A stretch of DNA of 64,000 bases from Microbulbifer yueqingensis (lineage in GTDB: Bacteria > Pseudomonadota > Gammaproteobacteria > Pseudomonadales > Cellvibrionaceae): the NCBI RefSeq assembly GCF_900100355.1, contig NZ_FNFH01000009.1, positions 1 through 64,000 on the forward strand. Reading direction: 5' to 3'. A model generated the notes under the pieces. The model worked only from the letters and a program-made list of their open reading frames with translations. It was not told the DNA's origin and made no database searches. This document shows, piece after piece, positions 39,977 to 49,463 of the stretch. The position numbers and the translations under genes are program-made. Within the stretch, counting starts at the first letter, position 1, and every line of letters starts with the position of its first letter.

Positions 39977-40669
39977 TCAGAAGTGTCCTGCCACGGCGTC
40001 CGGCAGCTGGAAGTAGATATCCACCCGGCGCTCCATGGCGTAGGCGTCAGTGTCCCCCCGGGTCGCCTGGGAGTAAGTCGAGCCCATGGCGCGCCGGCTG
40101 ATGCGCGCCGGGTCGATGCCCTGCTCCTGCAGTGCCCGCTGTACGCTCAGGGCGCGCTGGTCAGACAGTACGTTGTTGTAGCCGTCCGTGCCGCGGGGAT
40201 CGGCACGTCCCTCGAGCTGGACCTGCAGGTCCGGGTGGCGACGCAGGAAGTCAGCCAGTGCGGCGACCTGCGCCAGCTGGCTCTCCTGCAGCCGGTCTTC
40301 ACCGGTAGAGAACAGCAGCTGGAATTGAAGCGAATCCAGGGCAAGCGTGCTGGCGTCATTGGCTGACGTTCGTGCCGCGTCCAGTTGTTGCGCCAGGTCG
40401 CCCAGCTCGGCGCGGCTCGCGCTCAGTTGTGTTGCCAGCATGTCTGCCTCTTCTGCTTGTCTTATCTGTTCGCCGAGCCAGGCGCCGCCAAGCGCGCCGG
40501 CGATAAACCCGACCGGCCCGCCCACTGCAGCGCCCGCCACGGCGGCGCCGGTAAAGACAGTGGCCTGCTTGGCCGGAGTCAGCTTCGATCCCTCAGGTGC
40601 CTGCGGCTGCCCCTGTGCGCCAGTGGCGATCAGGGAGGCCAGGGTTACAGCCATCATTGCCTTTTTCAT
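39977..40669 (-). CDS. pdsO: PdsO-type OmpA-family envelope protein
   Basis: A 230-residue exported protein. Residues 1-20 are a signal peptide (MKKAMMAVTLASLIATGAQG). A glycine-zipper-like hydrophobic segment follows (VAGAAVGGPVGFIAGALGG, about residues 43-66), then a coiled region and an OmpA-type peptidoglycan-binding domain (about 110-220) with LEGRADPRGTDGYN, LSDQRALSVQRAL and ARISRRAMGST. This layout matches the sortase-associated OmpA-like protein PdsO. Its ribosome binding site AAGGAG lies in the arm of a long hairpin upstream. Sortase and sortase substrate, its usual neighbours, are absent here. Confidence 0.85.
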   Translation of the reverse strand: MKKAMMAVTLASLIATGAQGQPQAPEGSKLTPAKQATVFTGAAVAGAAVGGPVGFIAGALGGAWLGEQIRQAEEADMLATQLSASRAELGDLAQQLDAARTSANDASTLALDSLQFQLLFSTGEDRLQESQLAQVAALADFLRRHPDLQVQLEGRADPRGTDGYNNVLSDQRALSVQRALQEQGIDPARISRRAMGSTYSQATRGDTDAYAMERRVDIYFQLPDAVAGHF

Positions 40670-40677
40670 TGTCCTTT

Positions 40678-40760
40678 CTCCTTGCGATTGTCCAGTCTCG
40701 TCTCGGTTGTGGCCGCGCCCGTATGCGGCCGGTCGAGACTTATTGAACTATCGCAAGGAG
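40678..40760 (-). promoter_or_regulatory. Three-helix hairpin in the pdsO leader, masking its Shine-Dalgarno
   Basis: Nested perfect repeats lie directly before pdsO: CTCCTTGCGAT (40678-40688) with ATCGCAAGGAG (40750-40760), AGTCTCG (40694-40700) with CGAGACT (40734-40740), and GGCCGC (40711-40716) with GCGGCC (40725-40730). In the minus-strand message the 3' arm of the 11-bp outer helix contains AAGGAG, 8 bases from the pdsO ATG. The fold would block ribosome entry until opened. Confidence 0.75.
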
Positions 40761-40827
40761 GCACCGCCGTGGCAGTCACGTGGCCAATAGCGGTGCAATT
40801 GTGGCGAATTATGGCCGCGCCGGCGGA

Positions 40828-40968
40828 TCAGCGATGCAGTCTTTTGTAGCGGTGATCCCGCGGCGTCTCGATGCGGACGCGCACGCGGGGAGGGCGGGGC
40901 CCAAGCACTACCGCGACATACAGCAAAACTGCCAGCGCAAGAGCAATAATCAAGGCGTTCAACGTCAT
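40828..40968 (-). CDS. Small single-helix membrane protein upstream of pdsO (46 aa)
   Basis: An ORF too short for routine calling starts at ATG 40968 with GAGGAG exactly 7 bases upstream and ends at TGA (40830-40828). It encodes MTLNALIIALALAVLLYVAV followed by VLGPRPPRVRVRIETPRD and HRYKRLHR: one transmembrane segment (residues 4-23) and a strongly basic, proline-containing tail. The hydrophobic-then-basic pattern and the ribosome site are unlikely by chance. It is on the same strand as pdsO, 158 bases upstream of it, so may share its message. I know no homologue. A different frame starting at 40975 overlaps but has no spacing to the ribosome site. Confidence 0.6.
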   Translation of the reverse strand: MTLNALIIALALAVLLYVAVVLGPRPPRVRVRIETPRDHRYKRLHR

Positions 40969-41142
40969 CCGTCATCTCCTCGCGCTGTTTTTTCCTTGCA
41001 GCGCGCCACAATCTCACTTCGAGTATAGTTTGCCGTCACCGGACGGGTAGTAACATACAGACAATTCCACCCGCCCCAGCGCCGCAATGAATTGCGGTAG
41101 ACTTGCCGGCCACGACACCCAGCCAACGCCAGGAGCCGACAC

Positions 41143-42750
41143 TTGTCCCAGTCCAGCACCGATAACCAGCCCCCCAAGTCCGGCGCTGCCCGCCTGTTGC
41201 GGGGCAGCAGTGTGGTGGGCGGTGCAACCATGCTGTCCCGGGTCATGGGACTGGCGCGCGACATGGTGCTGGCTAGGTTCGCCGGTGCCGGCGACGCCGC
41301 CGATGCCTTTTTTGTTGCTTTCAAGATCCCCAATTTCTTTCGCCGCCTGTTCGCCGAGGGCGCCTTCGCCCAGGCGTTCGTGCCTGTGCTGGCGGAGTAT
41401 CGCCAGAAGGGGGGGCTGGCTGCTGCGCGGGAGCTCAACGACCGCGTGGCCGGTGCGCTCGGCGGGGCGCTGCTGCTGTTTACCCTGTTCGGTGTGCTCT
41501 GCGCCCCGCTGATCACCGGGATTTTCGCGTTCGGGTGGTGGTGGGACGGCAGTGAGCGGGAAAAGTTCGCCCTGGCCAGCGATATGCTGCGGGTGACTTT
41601 CCCCTACCTGATGCTGATTTCGCTGGCCGGCTTCTCCGGTGCCATTCTCAACAGTTTCGACCGGTTTGCGGTGCCAGCGCTGACGCCGGTGTTCCTGAAC
41701 CTGGTGCTGATCGCGGCAGCCACGGTGGCGAGCGGCTGGTTTGAGCCGCCCATTATGGCGCTGGCCTGGGGGGTGCTGGCCGCCGGCGTGGTGCAGCTGC
41801 TGTTCCAGCTGCCGTTCCTTGCGCGGCAGGGGCTGTTGCCGCGACCGCGCTGGGACTGGCACTACCCAGGGGTGCGCAAGATCCTGCGGCTGATGGCCCC
41901 GGCCATATTCGGCGTGTCCGTGACCCAGATCAGCCTGGTGCTGGATACGGTGCTGGCCTCTTTCCTGCCCACCGGCAGCGTGTCCTGGCTCTATTTTTCC
42001 GATCGCCTGACCGAGTTGCCCCTGGGGGTGTTCGGCGTGGCGGTGGGGACGGTGATCCTGCCGGCGTTGTCGCGGCACCATGCCGGCGGCGATCCGCGCC
42101 TGTTCCGGCATACGCTCGACTGGGCGCTGCGCAGTGTCACCCTGATCTCCCTGCCGGCGGCGCTGGCCCTTGTGGTGCTGGCCGAGCCGCTCCTGACCAC
42201 GCTTTTCCAGTACGGTCGCATGGAGCCGCGGGACATGGAGATGGCGGCCTGGTCGCTGCGCGCCTATGCCCTGGGCCTGTTGTCCTTCATGTTAATCAAG
42301 GTGCTGGCGCCGGGCTATTTCGCCCGCCAGGACACCTACACCCCGGTGCGTTTCGGCCTTATCGCGATCAGTGCCAAGATGGTGCTCAGTCTCGCCTTCG
42401 TGTTGCCTCTGCATCACTATTTCCGCCTCGGTCATATGGGGCTGGCGCTGGCAACCGCGGCCCAGGCCGCCATCAATGCCTGGTTGTTGTACCGGGGGCT
42501 GCGCCAGGGTGATTTCTACCGCCCGGAGCCGGGCTGGCGCGGTTACCTGCTGCGCCTGGCCCTGGCCAGCCTGGCCATGATTGCCGTACTGGCAGTGGGC
42601 CTCTATTTCTGGCCGCAATGGGAAGACTGGAGCTGGTGGCAGCGGGGCTGGCGGATGGCGGTCATGGTCGGCGCCGGCGCCGGTACTTACGGGGTGATCC
42701 TGCTGCTGTCCGGCCTGCGCCCGCGGCACTTCCGCGCGATCAGCGACTGA
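41143..42750 (+). CDS. murJ: Lipid II flippase MurJ
   Basis: MurJ (535 residues, 14 helices) flips lipid-linked peptidoglycan precursor to the periplasmic face. It starts at a TTG codon (41143) with AGGAG 7 bases upstream; the encoded start is SQSSTDNQPPKSGAARLLRG, and the conserved SRVMGLARDMVLARFAGAG with ADAFFVAFKIPNFFRRLFAEGAFAQAFVPV fixes the frame. Arg residues in the first helices that line the cavity are present. It is upstream of ribF, the order also seen in Pseudomonas. Confidence 0.96.
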   Translation: MSQSSTDNQPPKSGAARLLRGSSVVGGATMLSRVMGLARDMVLARFAGAGDAADAFFVAFKIPNFFRRLFAEGAFAQAFVPVLAEYRQKGGLAAARELNDRVAGALGGALLLFTLFGVLCAPLITGIFAFGWWWDGSEREKFALASDMLRVTFPYLMLISLAGFSGAILNSFDRFAVPALTPVFLNLVLIAAATVASGWFEPPIMALAWGVLAAGVVQLLFQLPFLARQGLLPRPRWDWHYPGVRKILRLMAPAIFGVSVTQISLVLDTVLASFLPTGSVSWLYFSDRLTELPLGVFGVAVGTVILPALSRHHAGGDPRLFRHTLDWALRSVTLISLPAALALVVLAEPLLTTLFQYGRMEPRDMEMAAWSLRAYALGLLSFMLIKVLAPGYFARQDTYTPVRFGLIAISAKMVLSLAFVLPLHHYFRLGHMGLALATAAQAAINAWLLYRGLRQGDFYRPEPGWRGYLLRLALASLAMIAVLAVGLYFWPQWEDWSWWQRGWRMAVMVGAGAGTYGVILLLSGLRPRHFRAISD

Positions 42751-42780
42751 TCCCGGCCCGGCTGGCGGCGTCCGCGCCCA

Positions 42781-42809
42781 CTGACCGGCCCCCGCGAATC
42801 CGGTATACT
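42781..42809 (+). promoter_or_regulatory. Promoter of the ribF-ileS-lspA-fkpB-ispH operon
   Basis: CTGACC (42781-42786) and TATACT (42804-42809, 5 of 6) are 17 bases apart in the 80-base gap after murJ, giving a short leader to the ribF ATG at 42831. No FMN riboswitch was seen. Confidence 0.6.
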
Positions 42810-42830
42810 GCGGCGCTCGATTTTGTGACC

Positions 42831-43829
42831 ATGGAGAGTGGAGCATTGGCCGCCGAGCGCGAACTGATCCGCGGGTTGCACAACCTGCTTCCCCGCCACC
42901 GGGGCTGTGTGGCCACCATCGGGTCTTTCGATGGTGTGCACCGCGGGCACCAGGCGATCATCGCGCAGCTGCGCCAGCGCGCGCGCGAGCGAAACCTGCC
43001 GTCGGTGGCCATCATCTTCGAGCCGCAGCCGCACGAGTTCTTTTCCGGTGAGAGGGCCCCGGCTCGGCTGATGCGCTTCAAGGAAAAGGTGCTGGCACTG
43101 TTCGATGCCGGTGTGGACCGGGTCCTGTGCCTGCAGTTCAACGAGCGACTGCGCAGTCTCAGCGCGGAAGCGTTTATCCGGCGTATTCTTGTGGATGGCC
43201 TGGGTATCGATCACCTGGTGGTGGGCGATGATTTCCGCTTCGGCTGTGATCGCAGTGGCGATTACAGGCTGCTGCAACAGGCCGGCGCCCTGCACGGGTT
43301 CTCGGTGGAAGACACCGCGACACTCGAGATCGAGGGGGAGCGGGTCAGCAGCACTCGCATCCGTGGCGCGCTGCAGGAGGGGGATTTTGCCCTGGCCGAG
43401 TCCTTGCTGGGCAAGCCCTACCGGATCACCGGGCGCGTCGCGCGGGGGCGGGCGCTGGGGCGCCAGCTGGGGGCGCCGACGGCCAATGTGCGCCTGCACC
43501 GGTATCGCTCTCCGTTAGTGGGCGTTTACACCGTGCGGGTGTCTGCCACCGATGGCGGCGAGCTCGCCCCCGGGCGCAGGCGCCTGGACGGGGTGGCCAA
43601 CGTGGGCTTTCGCCCGACCGTGGAGGGCGAGGGCGCGCAGCCGCTGCTGGAGGTCAACCTGTTCGATTTCGAGGGAGATCTCTATGGCCGTGAGCTGGCA
43701 GTGGAGTTCTGCCACAAGTTGCGCGATGAGGAGAAATTCGAGTCGCTGGAGGCGCTGCGACAACAGATAGCCCGGGACATCCTCGATGCCCGCGCCTGGT
43801 TTGCCGAGCACCCCCGCGGGCTGGAATAA
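42831..43829 (+). CDS. ribF: Bifunctional riboflavin kinase / FAD synthetase
   Basis: RibF (332 residues) converts riboflavin to FMN and FAD. The N-terminal adenylyltransferase domain shows ATIGSFDGVHRGHQAII and VVGDDFRFG; the C-terminal kinase domain shows GKPYRITGRVARGRALGRQLGAPTAN-type loops (from about residue 185) and NVGFRPTVEG. The start is uncertain: ATG 42831 is used, but a TTG at 42846 with GGAG nine bases upstream would better match homologues that begin near ELIRGLHNL. It is followed by ileS after about 105 bases. Confidence 0.94.
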   Translation: MESGALAAERELIRGLHNLLPRHRGCVATIGSFDGVHRGHQAIIAQLRQRARERNLPSVAIIFEPQPHEFFSGERAPARLMRFKEKVLALFDAGVDRVLCLQFNERLRSLSAEAFIRRILVDGLGIDHLVVGDDFRFGCDRSGDYRLLQQAGALHGFSVEDTATLEIEGERVSSTRIRGALQEGDFALAESLLGKPYRITGRVARGRALGRQLGAPTANVRLHRYRSPLVGVYTVRVSATDGGELAPGRRRLDGVANVGFRPTVEGEGAQPLLEVNLFDFEGDLYGRELAVEFCHKLRDEEKFESLEALRQQIARDILDARAWFAEHPRGLE

Positions 43830-43934
43830 CAGGGGCTGCAATATGCCCATTTGCCCTGGTATGGGCACTGGCCGTGGCGCTGTCGCCACCGCAATACAAC
43901 CGACTTTCAAGGCTGGAGCCGAAGTAGATACCCG

Positions 43935-46739
43935 ATGACCGATTACAAAGCGACTCTGAACCTGCCGGCAACGGATTTCCCCATGCGCGGCAACCTGCCG
44001 CAGCGGGAGCCCCAAACCCTCAAAAAGTGGCAGGAGGGCAAGCTCTACGAAAAGATCCGCGCGGCCCGCGCCGGGCGCGAGCAGTTCATCCTGCACGACG
44101 GCCCGCCCTATGCCAATGGCGATATCCATATCGGCCACTCGGTCAACAAGATCCTCAAGGACATCATCGTCAAGTCGAAGACCCTGAGCGGCTTCGATGC
44201 CCCCTATGTGCCCGGCTGGGACTGCCACGGGCTGCCCATCGAGCACCGGGTGGAGAAGAAGGTCGGCAAGGCCGGCGCCAAGGTGGATCACAAGACTTTC
44301 CGGCAGAAATGCCGTGATTACGCCGCGAAACAGGTCGAGGGGCAGAAGAAAGACTTCATCCGCCTGGGGGTGTTCGGTGAGTGGGACAACCCCTACCGGA
44401 CCATGGATTACCAGTTCGAGGGCGATATCATCCGCGCCCTCGGCCGCATCGTGAAAAACGGCCACCTGGCGCGTGGCTTCAAGCCGGTCTACTGGAGCGT
44501 GGTGGGCGGCTCGGCCCTGGCCGAGGCCGAAGTCGAGTACCAGGACAAGACCTCGTTTTCCATCGACGTGTGCTACCCGGTCACCGAAGAGACGGCACTG
44601 GCGATCGCCGATGCCGCCGGTGGCCACGGCGGCGATGGCCCGCTGTCGGTGGTGATCTGGACCACCACCCCCTGGACCCTGCCGTCCTCCCAGGCGGTGT
44701 CGGTCAATGCCGAGCTGGAGTACGTGGTGGTGCAGGTTGGCGAGCGCCGCCTGCTGGTGGCCGAGGACCTGAAAGATGCGGTGCTCGGTCGCGCGGGGCT
44801 CGAGGGCGAGGTCGTCGGGCATATCCGCGGCGCGGCCCTGGAGCACCTGAAGGTCAGGCACCCCTTCTACGACAAGGAACTGCCCCTCGTGCTGGGAGAC
44901 CATGTCACCACCGACGCGGGTACCGGCTGCGTACACACCGCCCCGGACCATGGCCCGGACGATTTCCTGGTGGGCAAGCACTACGGGATCGAAACCCTGA
45001 ACTACGTGGACGACAACGGCGTCTTCCGCGAGAGTGTACCCATCTTCGCTGGCGACCACGTCTACAAGGTGGACGAGAAAATCGTCGACCTGCTGAAGGA
45101 AAAGGGCGTACTGCTGCACCAGGACAAGCTGGTCCACAGCTATCCGCACTGCTGGCGCACCAAGACGCCGCTGATCTACCGCGCCACTCCGCAGTGGTTT
45201 ATCAGCATGCAACAGAACGACCTGCTGGACCATGCGCAGAAGGCCGCCGACGCGGTGGAGTGGATCCCCGGCTGGGGCAAGGCGCGCATCGATGCGATGC
45301 TGGATGCCAGCCCGGACTGGTGTATCTCCCGCCAGCGCACCTGGGGTGTGCCCATCGCGTTGTTTGTCCATAAGGAGACCCACGAGATTCACCCGGACAC
45401 CCCGGCGCTGATGGAAAAGGTCGCGGAGCGCGTGGACGCGGAGGGGATGGACGTATGGTTCGAGCTGGATCCGGCCGAGCTTCTCGGTGACGATGCCGCG
45501 CACTACCAGAAGGTGACTGACACCCTGGATGTATGGTTCGACTCGGGTGTTACCCATTTCGCGGTGCTGGCGCGACGCGACGGCCTGCGCTTCCCTGCGG
45601 ATCTATACCTGGAAGGGTCGGACCAGCACCGCGGCTGGTTCCAGTCGTCCCTGAAGACGTCGATCGCCATCAACGACTGCGCGCCCTACCGCCAGGTACT
45701 GACCCACGGTTTCACCGTCGACGCCCAGGGCCGCAAGATGTCCAAGTCCATCGGCAACACGGTGGCGCCGCAGGACGTGATCAACAAGCTCGGCGCCGAT
45801 GTGCTGCGACTGTGGGTGGCAGCGACGGATTTCAGCGGCGAGATGGCGGTCTCCGACGAGATCCTCAAGCGCACCGCGGACTCCTACCGCCGCCTGCGCA
45901 ATACCGCGCGTTTCTTCCTGTCCAACCTGGCTGGGTTCAACCCGGAAAATGACCTGCTGCCGGCCGAAGACCTGCTGGCGCTGGACCGCTGGGCGCTGGA
46001 CAAGGCGGAGCGATTGCAGGACGAGATCGTCATGGCCTATGACAAGTACCAGTTCCACCAGATCTACCAGAAGCTGCACAACTTCTGCGTGGTGGAAATG
46101 GGCGGTTTCTACCTGGATATCATCAAGGATCGCCAGTACACCACCAGGGCAGATAGTGTCGCCCGCCGCTCGGCGCAGACGGCGCTCTACCATATCGTCC
46201 AGGCCTTCGTGCGCTGGATTGCCCCGATCCTGAGTTTCACCGCCGACGAGCTGTGGCAGTTTATCCCGGGCGAGCGCGGCGACACCGTGTTCACCGAGGA
46301 GTGGTACCCGCTGCCGAAACTGCCGGCGGATGCCGCGATGGGCGCGGATTACTGGGCGGACATTGCCCGGGTGAAGACGGCGGTCAACAAGGTGCTCGAG
46401 GAGCAACGCGGGACGGGCAATATCGGTGGCTCGCTGCAGGCAGCGGTGACCCTTTACGCCGACAACGGGCTGCGCGAGAAGCTGCTGGAACTGCAGGACG
46501 AGCTGCGTTTCGTGCTGATCTGTTCCTCCACCTCGGTGCAGCGCCTGAGTGACGCCGCCGGCGCCCACGAGACGGAACTCGAGGGATTGAAGGTCGACGT
46601 GCGCAAGGTGGAGCACCCGAAGTGCGCGCGCTGCTGGCACTACCGCGCTGACGTGGGTGCAGATCCCCGGCATCCGGAGATCTGCGGGCGCTGCGTGGAG
46701 AATGTGGAAGGTGCCGGTGAGGAGCGTCACTATGCCTAA
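43935..46739 (+). CDS. ileS: Isoleucyl-tRNA synthetase
   Basis: IleRS (934 residues) charges tRNAIle. Class I motifs are [16 protein letters not shown] (HIGH) and [10 protein letters not shown] (KMSKS); the editing domain has [13 protein letters not shown], and a C-terminal zinc knuckle has [12 protein letters not shown] with CGRCVENV. This is the short-type bacterial enzyme with a C-terminal zinc module. The Met at 43935 ([20 protein letters not shown]) matches homologues. The end overlaps lspA by 8 bases, indicating translational coupling. Confidence 0.98.
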   Translation: MTDYKATLNLPATDFPMRGNLPQREPQTLKKWQEGKLYEKIRAARAGREQFILHDGPPYANGDIHIGHSVNKILKDIIVKSKTLSGFDAPYVPGWDCHGLPIEHRVEKKVGKAGAKVDHKTFRQKCRDYAAKQVEGQKKDFIRLGVFGEWDNPYRTMDYQFEGDIIRALGRIVKNGHLARGFKPVYWSVVGGSALAEAEVEYQDKTSFSIDVCYPVTEETALAIADAAGGHGGDGPLSVVIWTTTPWTLPSSQAVSVNAELEYVVVQVGERRLLVAEDLKDAVLGRAGLEGEVVGHIRGAALEHLKVRHPFYDKELPLVLGDHVTTDAGTGCVHTAPDHGPDDFLVGKHYGIETLNYVDDNGVFRESVPIFAGDHVYKVDEKIVDLLKEKGVLLHQDKLVHSYPHCWRTKTPLIYRATPQWFISMQQNDLLDHAQKAADAVEWIPGWGKARIDAMLDASPDWCISRQRTWGVPIALFVHKETHEIHPDTPALMEKVAERVDAEGMDVWFELDPAELLGDDAAHYQKVTDTLDVWFDSGVTHFAVLARRDGLRFPADLYLEGSDQHRGWFQSSLKTSIAINDCAPYRQVLTHGFTVDAQGRKMSKSIGNTVAPQDVINKLGADVLRLWVAATDFSGEMAVSDEILKRTADSYRRLRNTARFFLSNLAGFNPENDLLPAEDLLALDRWALDKAERLQDEIVMAYDKYQFHQIYQKLHNFCVVEMGGFYLDIIKDRQYTTRADSVARRSAQTALYHIVQAFVRWIAPILSFTADELWQFIPGERGDTVFTEEWYPLPKLPADAAMGADYWADIARVKTAVNKVLEEQRGTGNIGGSLQAAVTLYADNGLREKLLELQDELRFVLICSSTSVQRLSDAAGAHETELEGLKVDVRKVEHPKCARCWHYRADVGADPRHPEICGRCVENVEGAGEERHYA

Positions 46740-47304
46740 GTTCGCGGGGCATAAGCTCACCGGCCATCCCTGGCGCTGGTACTGGCTGGCCCTGGCAGTG
46801 ATCGCGATGGATATTGCCACCAAGGTCTGGGCCGTGGGCGAATTCCGGGCGGGGCCGCCCTTCCAGATCATTCCCGGCCTGCTCCAGTTCACTTACGCGG
46901 AGAATTACGGTGCGGCGTTCAGCTTTCTCGCCGATGCGGGCGGCTGGCAGCGCTGGTTTTTCGGCGTGGTGGCGGTAGGCTTCAGTATTATGGTGATCGT
47001 CTGGTTGTGGCGGCTTCCTGCCAGCAAGCGCTGGGAGCCCTTCGCCCTCGGACTGATCCTCGGCGGGGCGCTGGGCAATCTCTGGGACCGGATGGTGTTG
47101 GGCTATGTGCGGGACTTTATTTCCGTTTACTACAACACCTGGAGCTTCCCTGTGTTCAATGTGGCCGACATGGCAATCAGTGTCGGTGCCGCCATGCTGG
47201 TGATCGAGCTGCTGTTCTTCAGTGATAGCGACGAAAACGGCGAGCAAGTGGCCGGCCACCCCGGTAAAGACGCAAAGAAGAGCGCGGAAACCCAGAAGTC
47301 ATGA
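46732..47304 (+). CDS. lspA: Lipoprotein signal peptidase II
   Basis: LspA (190 residues, four helices) cleaves signal peptides of lipid-modified lipoproteins such as BamD encoded at 61 kb. The catalytic aspartates lie in LGYVRDFI and [11 protein letters not shown], with the preceding [11 protein letters not shown] and GALGNLWDR motifs. Start ATG at 46732 is preceded by GGTGAGGAG and overlaps the ileS stop. A hydrophilic C-terminal tail ([18 protein letters not shown]) is longer than in E. coli. Confidence 0.97.
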   Translation: MPKFAGHKLTGHPWRWYWLALAVIAMDIATKVWAVGEFRAGPPFQIIPGLLQFTYAENYGAAFSFLADAGGWQRWFFGVVAVGFSIMVIVWLWRLPASKRWEPFALGLILGGALGNLWDRMVLGYVRDFISVYYNTWSFPVFNVADMAISVGAAMLVIELLFFSDSDENGEQVAGHPGKDAKKSAETQKS

Positions 47305-47741
47305 GTAACAATGTAATCGGCGAGCACAGCCGCGTCACCCTGCACTTTAGCCTGAAGCTGGATGACGGCACGGAAGTGGATTCCACTTTCAAGGGCGATC
47401 CCGCTTCTTTTTCGGTCGGCGACGGCAGCCTGCTGCCGGGTTTCGAAAAAGCGCTGTTCGGCCTGGAGGCCGGCGATGAGGCGGAAATCGAGATCCCGCC
47501 GGAGGCTGGTTTTGGCCAGCGCAACCCCGCCAATATCCAGAAAGTGCGCCGGGACCACTTCTCCCCGGACATTGAGCTGGAGCCCGGGCTGGTGGTGTCC
47601 TTCGATAACGGCAGCGGGGAACTGCCCGGCGTGATCCGGGAAGTTGGTGACGAAGAGGTGGAAGTGGATTTCAATCATCCCCTGGCGGGGCAGACCCTGA
47701 CCTTCCATGTGAAAATCATTGAAGTGGCATCGGTGAACTGA
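47301..47741 (+). CDS. fkpB: FKBP-type peptidyl-prolyl isomerase (FkpB/SlpA)
   Basis: A 146-residue SlyD-like prolyl isomerase/chaperone. The FKBP core is [46 protein letters not shown] (in two parts around LEAGD) with an inserted chaperone flap. It lacks the His-rich metal tail of SlyD. It overlaps lspA by four bases (ATGA) and ispH by one base, as in the conserved ileS-lspA-fkpB-ispH set. Confidence 0.96.
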   Translation: MSNNVIGEHSRVTLHFSLKLDDGTEVDSTFKGDPASFSVGDGSLLPGFEKALFGLEAGDEAEIEIPPEAGFGQRNPANIQKVRRDHFSPDIELEPGLVVSFDNGSGELPGVIREVGDEEVEVDFNHPLAGQTLTFHVKIIEVASVN

Positions 47742-48676
47742 TGACTGAAATACGCCTTGCCAATCCGCGCGGCTTCTGTGCCGGTGTGGACCGGGCCATC
47801 GACATCGTCAATCGTGCCCTCGACGTGTTCGGGGCTCCCATCTACGTGCGCCACGAAGTGGTGCACAACAAGTTCGTGGTCGACACCCTGCGTGAGCGCG
47901 GCGCTGTGTTCGTGGATGAATTGTCCGAGGTGCCCGACGATGTGATCGTCATTTTCAGTGCCCACGGGGTCTCCAGGGCGGTGCAGCACGAGGCGGAGCA
48001 GCGCGGCCTCAGGGTCTTCGACGCTACCTGCCCGCTGGTGACCAAGGTGCACATGGAGGTGAGCAAGTTCAGTCGCGACGGCAGCGAGTGCATCCTGATC
48101 GGCCACAACGGCCACCCGGAAGTGGAAGGCACCATGGGCCAGTATGACACCAGCGGCGGCGGTGCCATCTACCTGGTCGAGGATGAAGAGGACGTGGCGC
48201 GCCTGCAGGTGAAAGACGAGAGCAACCTGAGTTTCGTCACCCAGACGACCCTGTCCATGGACGACACCGCCAAGGTCATCGATGCCCTGCGTGTGCGATT
48301 CCCCGAAATCCGCGGTCCGCGCAAGGACGACATCTGTTATGCCACCCAGAACCGCCAGGACGCCGTCCGGCAGCTGGCGCTGGAGAGCGACCTGGTGCTG
48401 GTAGTTGGCAGCCCCAACAGCTCCAACTCCAACCGCCTGCGGGAGCTGGCCGAGCGCTGTGGCGCATCCGCCAAGCTGGTGGACGGCGCGGGGGATATCG
48501 ATCCCGCCTGGATCGAGGGCAAGCAGCGTATCGGCATTACCGCCGGGGCATCGGCGCCCGAGGTGCTGGTGCAGGGCGTGGTAACACGGCTGCAGGAGCT
48601 GGGCGCGAAATTGCCGCAGGAGATGAGCGGGCGGGAGGAAAACATCAGTTTCTCCCTTCCCAGGGAGCTGCGTTAA
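47741..48676 (+). CDS. ispH: 4-hydroxy-3-methylbut-2-enyl diphosphate reductase
   Basis: IspH/LytB (311 residues) is the last enzyme of the MEP isoprenoid pathway, producing IPP and DMAPP with an Fe-S cluster. The three cluster cysteines are in [24 protein letters not shown] and ICYATQNRQ; the substrate motif [13 protein letters not shown] is also present. It ends the ribF operon, with the start overlapping the fkpB stop. Its products feed IspB at 32 kb. Confidence 0.98.
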   Translation: MTEIRLANPRGFCAGVDRAIDIVNRALDVFGAPIYVRHEVVHNKFVVDTLRERGAVFVDELSEVPDDVIVIFSAHGVSRAVQHEAEQRGLRVFDATCPLVTKVHMEVSKFSRDGSECILIGHNGHPEVEGTMGQYDTSGGGAIYLVEDEEDVARLQVKDESNLSFVTQTTLSMDDTAKVIDALRVRFPEIRGPRKDDICYATQNRQDAVRQLALESDLVLVVGSPNSSNSNRLRELAERCGASAKLVDGAGDIDPAWIEGKQRIGITAGASAPEVLVQGVVTRLQELGAKLPQEMSGREENISFSLPRELR

Positions 48677-48754
48677 CCTCCAACGTGCAGGAATAGCCCC
48701 GCTTGCCACACGCCCGTAGCGTAACGCTGATGATGGGCGGCGAGAACAGGGCGG

Positions 48755-49249
48755 CTAACAGTCATCCAGCCTGCTCGAGCGCAGGCGCCCGCTTGGTGCC
48801 AGTGTCAGGGCGCGGCCGCCAGTGCCTTCGGTCGGACATATCCTGAAGGTGCCCATCTGCAGCGCGCCGTTCACGCGGCGGCTCACGCCGGTGCCAATAA
48901 ATGATACATAGCTGCCGGCCGGGTCGTTCCAGCTGATGCTGACCGACTCCAGCGCGGGTCCGCTGAATATCAGCAGCTCAGCACCGTCACGCAGCCCGTT
49001 ACTATTGATATCTGCAAATGCCTCCCATCCCGCTTCCCAGCTGCCGCGACTTCGCAGCGTCACCCGCTGGTTGCGGGACAGGGCGGTTGCGCGGGCCAAC
49101 TGTATGGCAGACTGCAGTTCTTCCGTCGTCGCGCTTACCCGTGTCTGCTGCACCTGCCGTGAAAATCCCGGCGCACCGAGGGCAAGCAATATTGACAGTA
49201 TCGCTAGCGTGACCAGTAGCTCGAGCAGCGTAATCCCACGCTGCAACAT
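48755..49249 (-). CDS. FimT/GspH-type minor pseudopilin
   Basis: A 164-residue pseudopilin. The short leader MLQRG precedes the mature start ITLLELLVTLAILSILLALG with Glu at position 5 for prepilin-peptidase processing; Ile replaces the usual Phe at +1. The remainder (VSATTEELQSAIQLARATALSRNQRVTLRS, GWEAFADINSNGLRDGAELL) is the GspH/FimT fold. The start at 49249 has GGAGGGGAATC before it; the frame is open to 49300 but without a ribosome site. It is convergent with ispH and divergent from the pilin operon, as FimT genes stand apart from fimU in other species. Confidence 0.88.
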   Translation of the reverse strand: MLQRGITLLELLVTLAILSILLALGAPGFSRQVQQTRVSATTEELQSAIQLARATALSRNQRVTLRSRGSWEAGWEAFADINSNGLRDGAELLIFSGPALESVSISWNDPAGSYVSFIGTGVSRRVNGALQMGTFRICPTEGTGGRALTLAPSGRLRSSRLDDC

Positions 49250-49463
49250 GATTCCCCTCCCTGGGTCCCCCTGAAAAGTATCAGAGCATCGACCGCTCAC
49301 TCCGGTTCTATGCCCGCCTGTCGGATGCCTCTAGTTCCTGAGGAGGCGGTTTAGGTAAGCTTCGGACGACTATACCCCCGCATCGATTGTGCATCTACCG
49401 CTCTGGCGGGGGAGAACACGTGAAACAAGCCAGCCTGCGCTGGCCGTGGAAGGATAAGAAATA

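Noticed and set aside
40774..40854. Plus-strand 26-residue ORF with AAGGAGG and GTG start before murJ
   Set aside because: The AAGGAG is the mirror arm of the inverted repeat that provides the pdsO ribosome site, and the peptide overlaps the small membrane ORF on the other strand.
36879..41142. A hidden class-GN sortase gene in the pds region
   Set aside because: No frame on either strand outside the described genes is long enough or shows a TLxTC-type active site.
42751..42830. FMN riboswitch before ribF
   Set aside because: The gap is far too short and lacks the conserved core; only a promoter-like pair is visible.
43515..45557. 680-codon open frame on the minus strand across ribF/ileS
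   Set aside because: It is antisense to two clearly homologous genes; long stop-free frames are expected opposite GC-rich coding DNA. No ribosome site or recognisable protein features.
49250..49463. Sigma-54 promoter for the minor-pilin operon
   Set aside because: No TGGCAC-N5-TTGC element was found in the divergent region.
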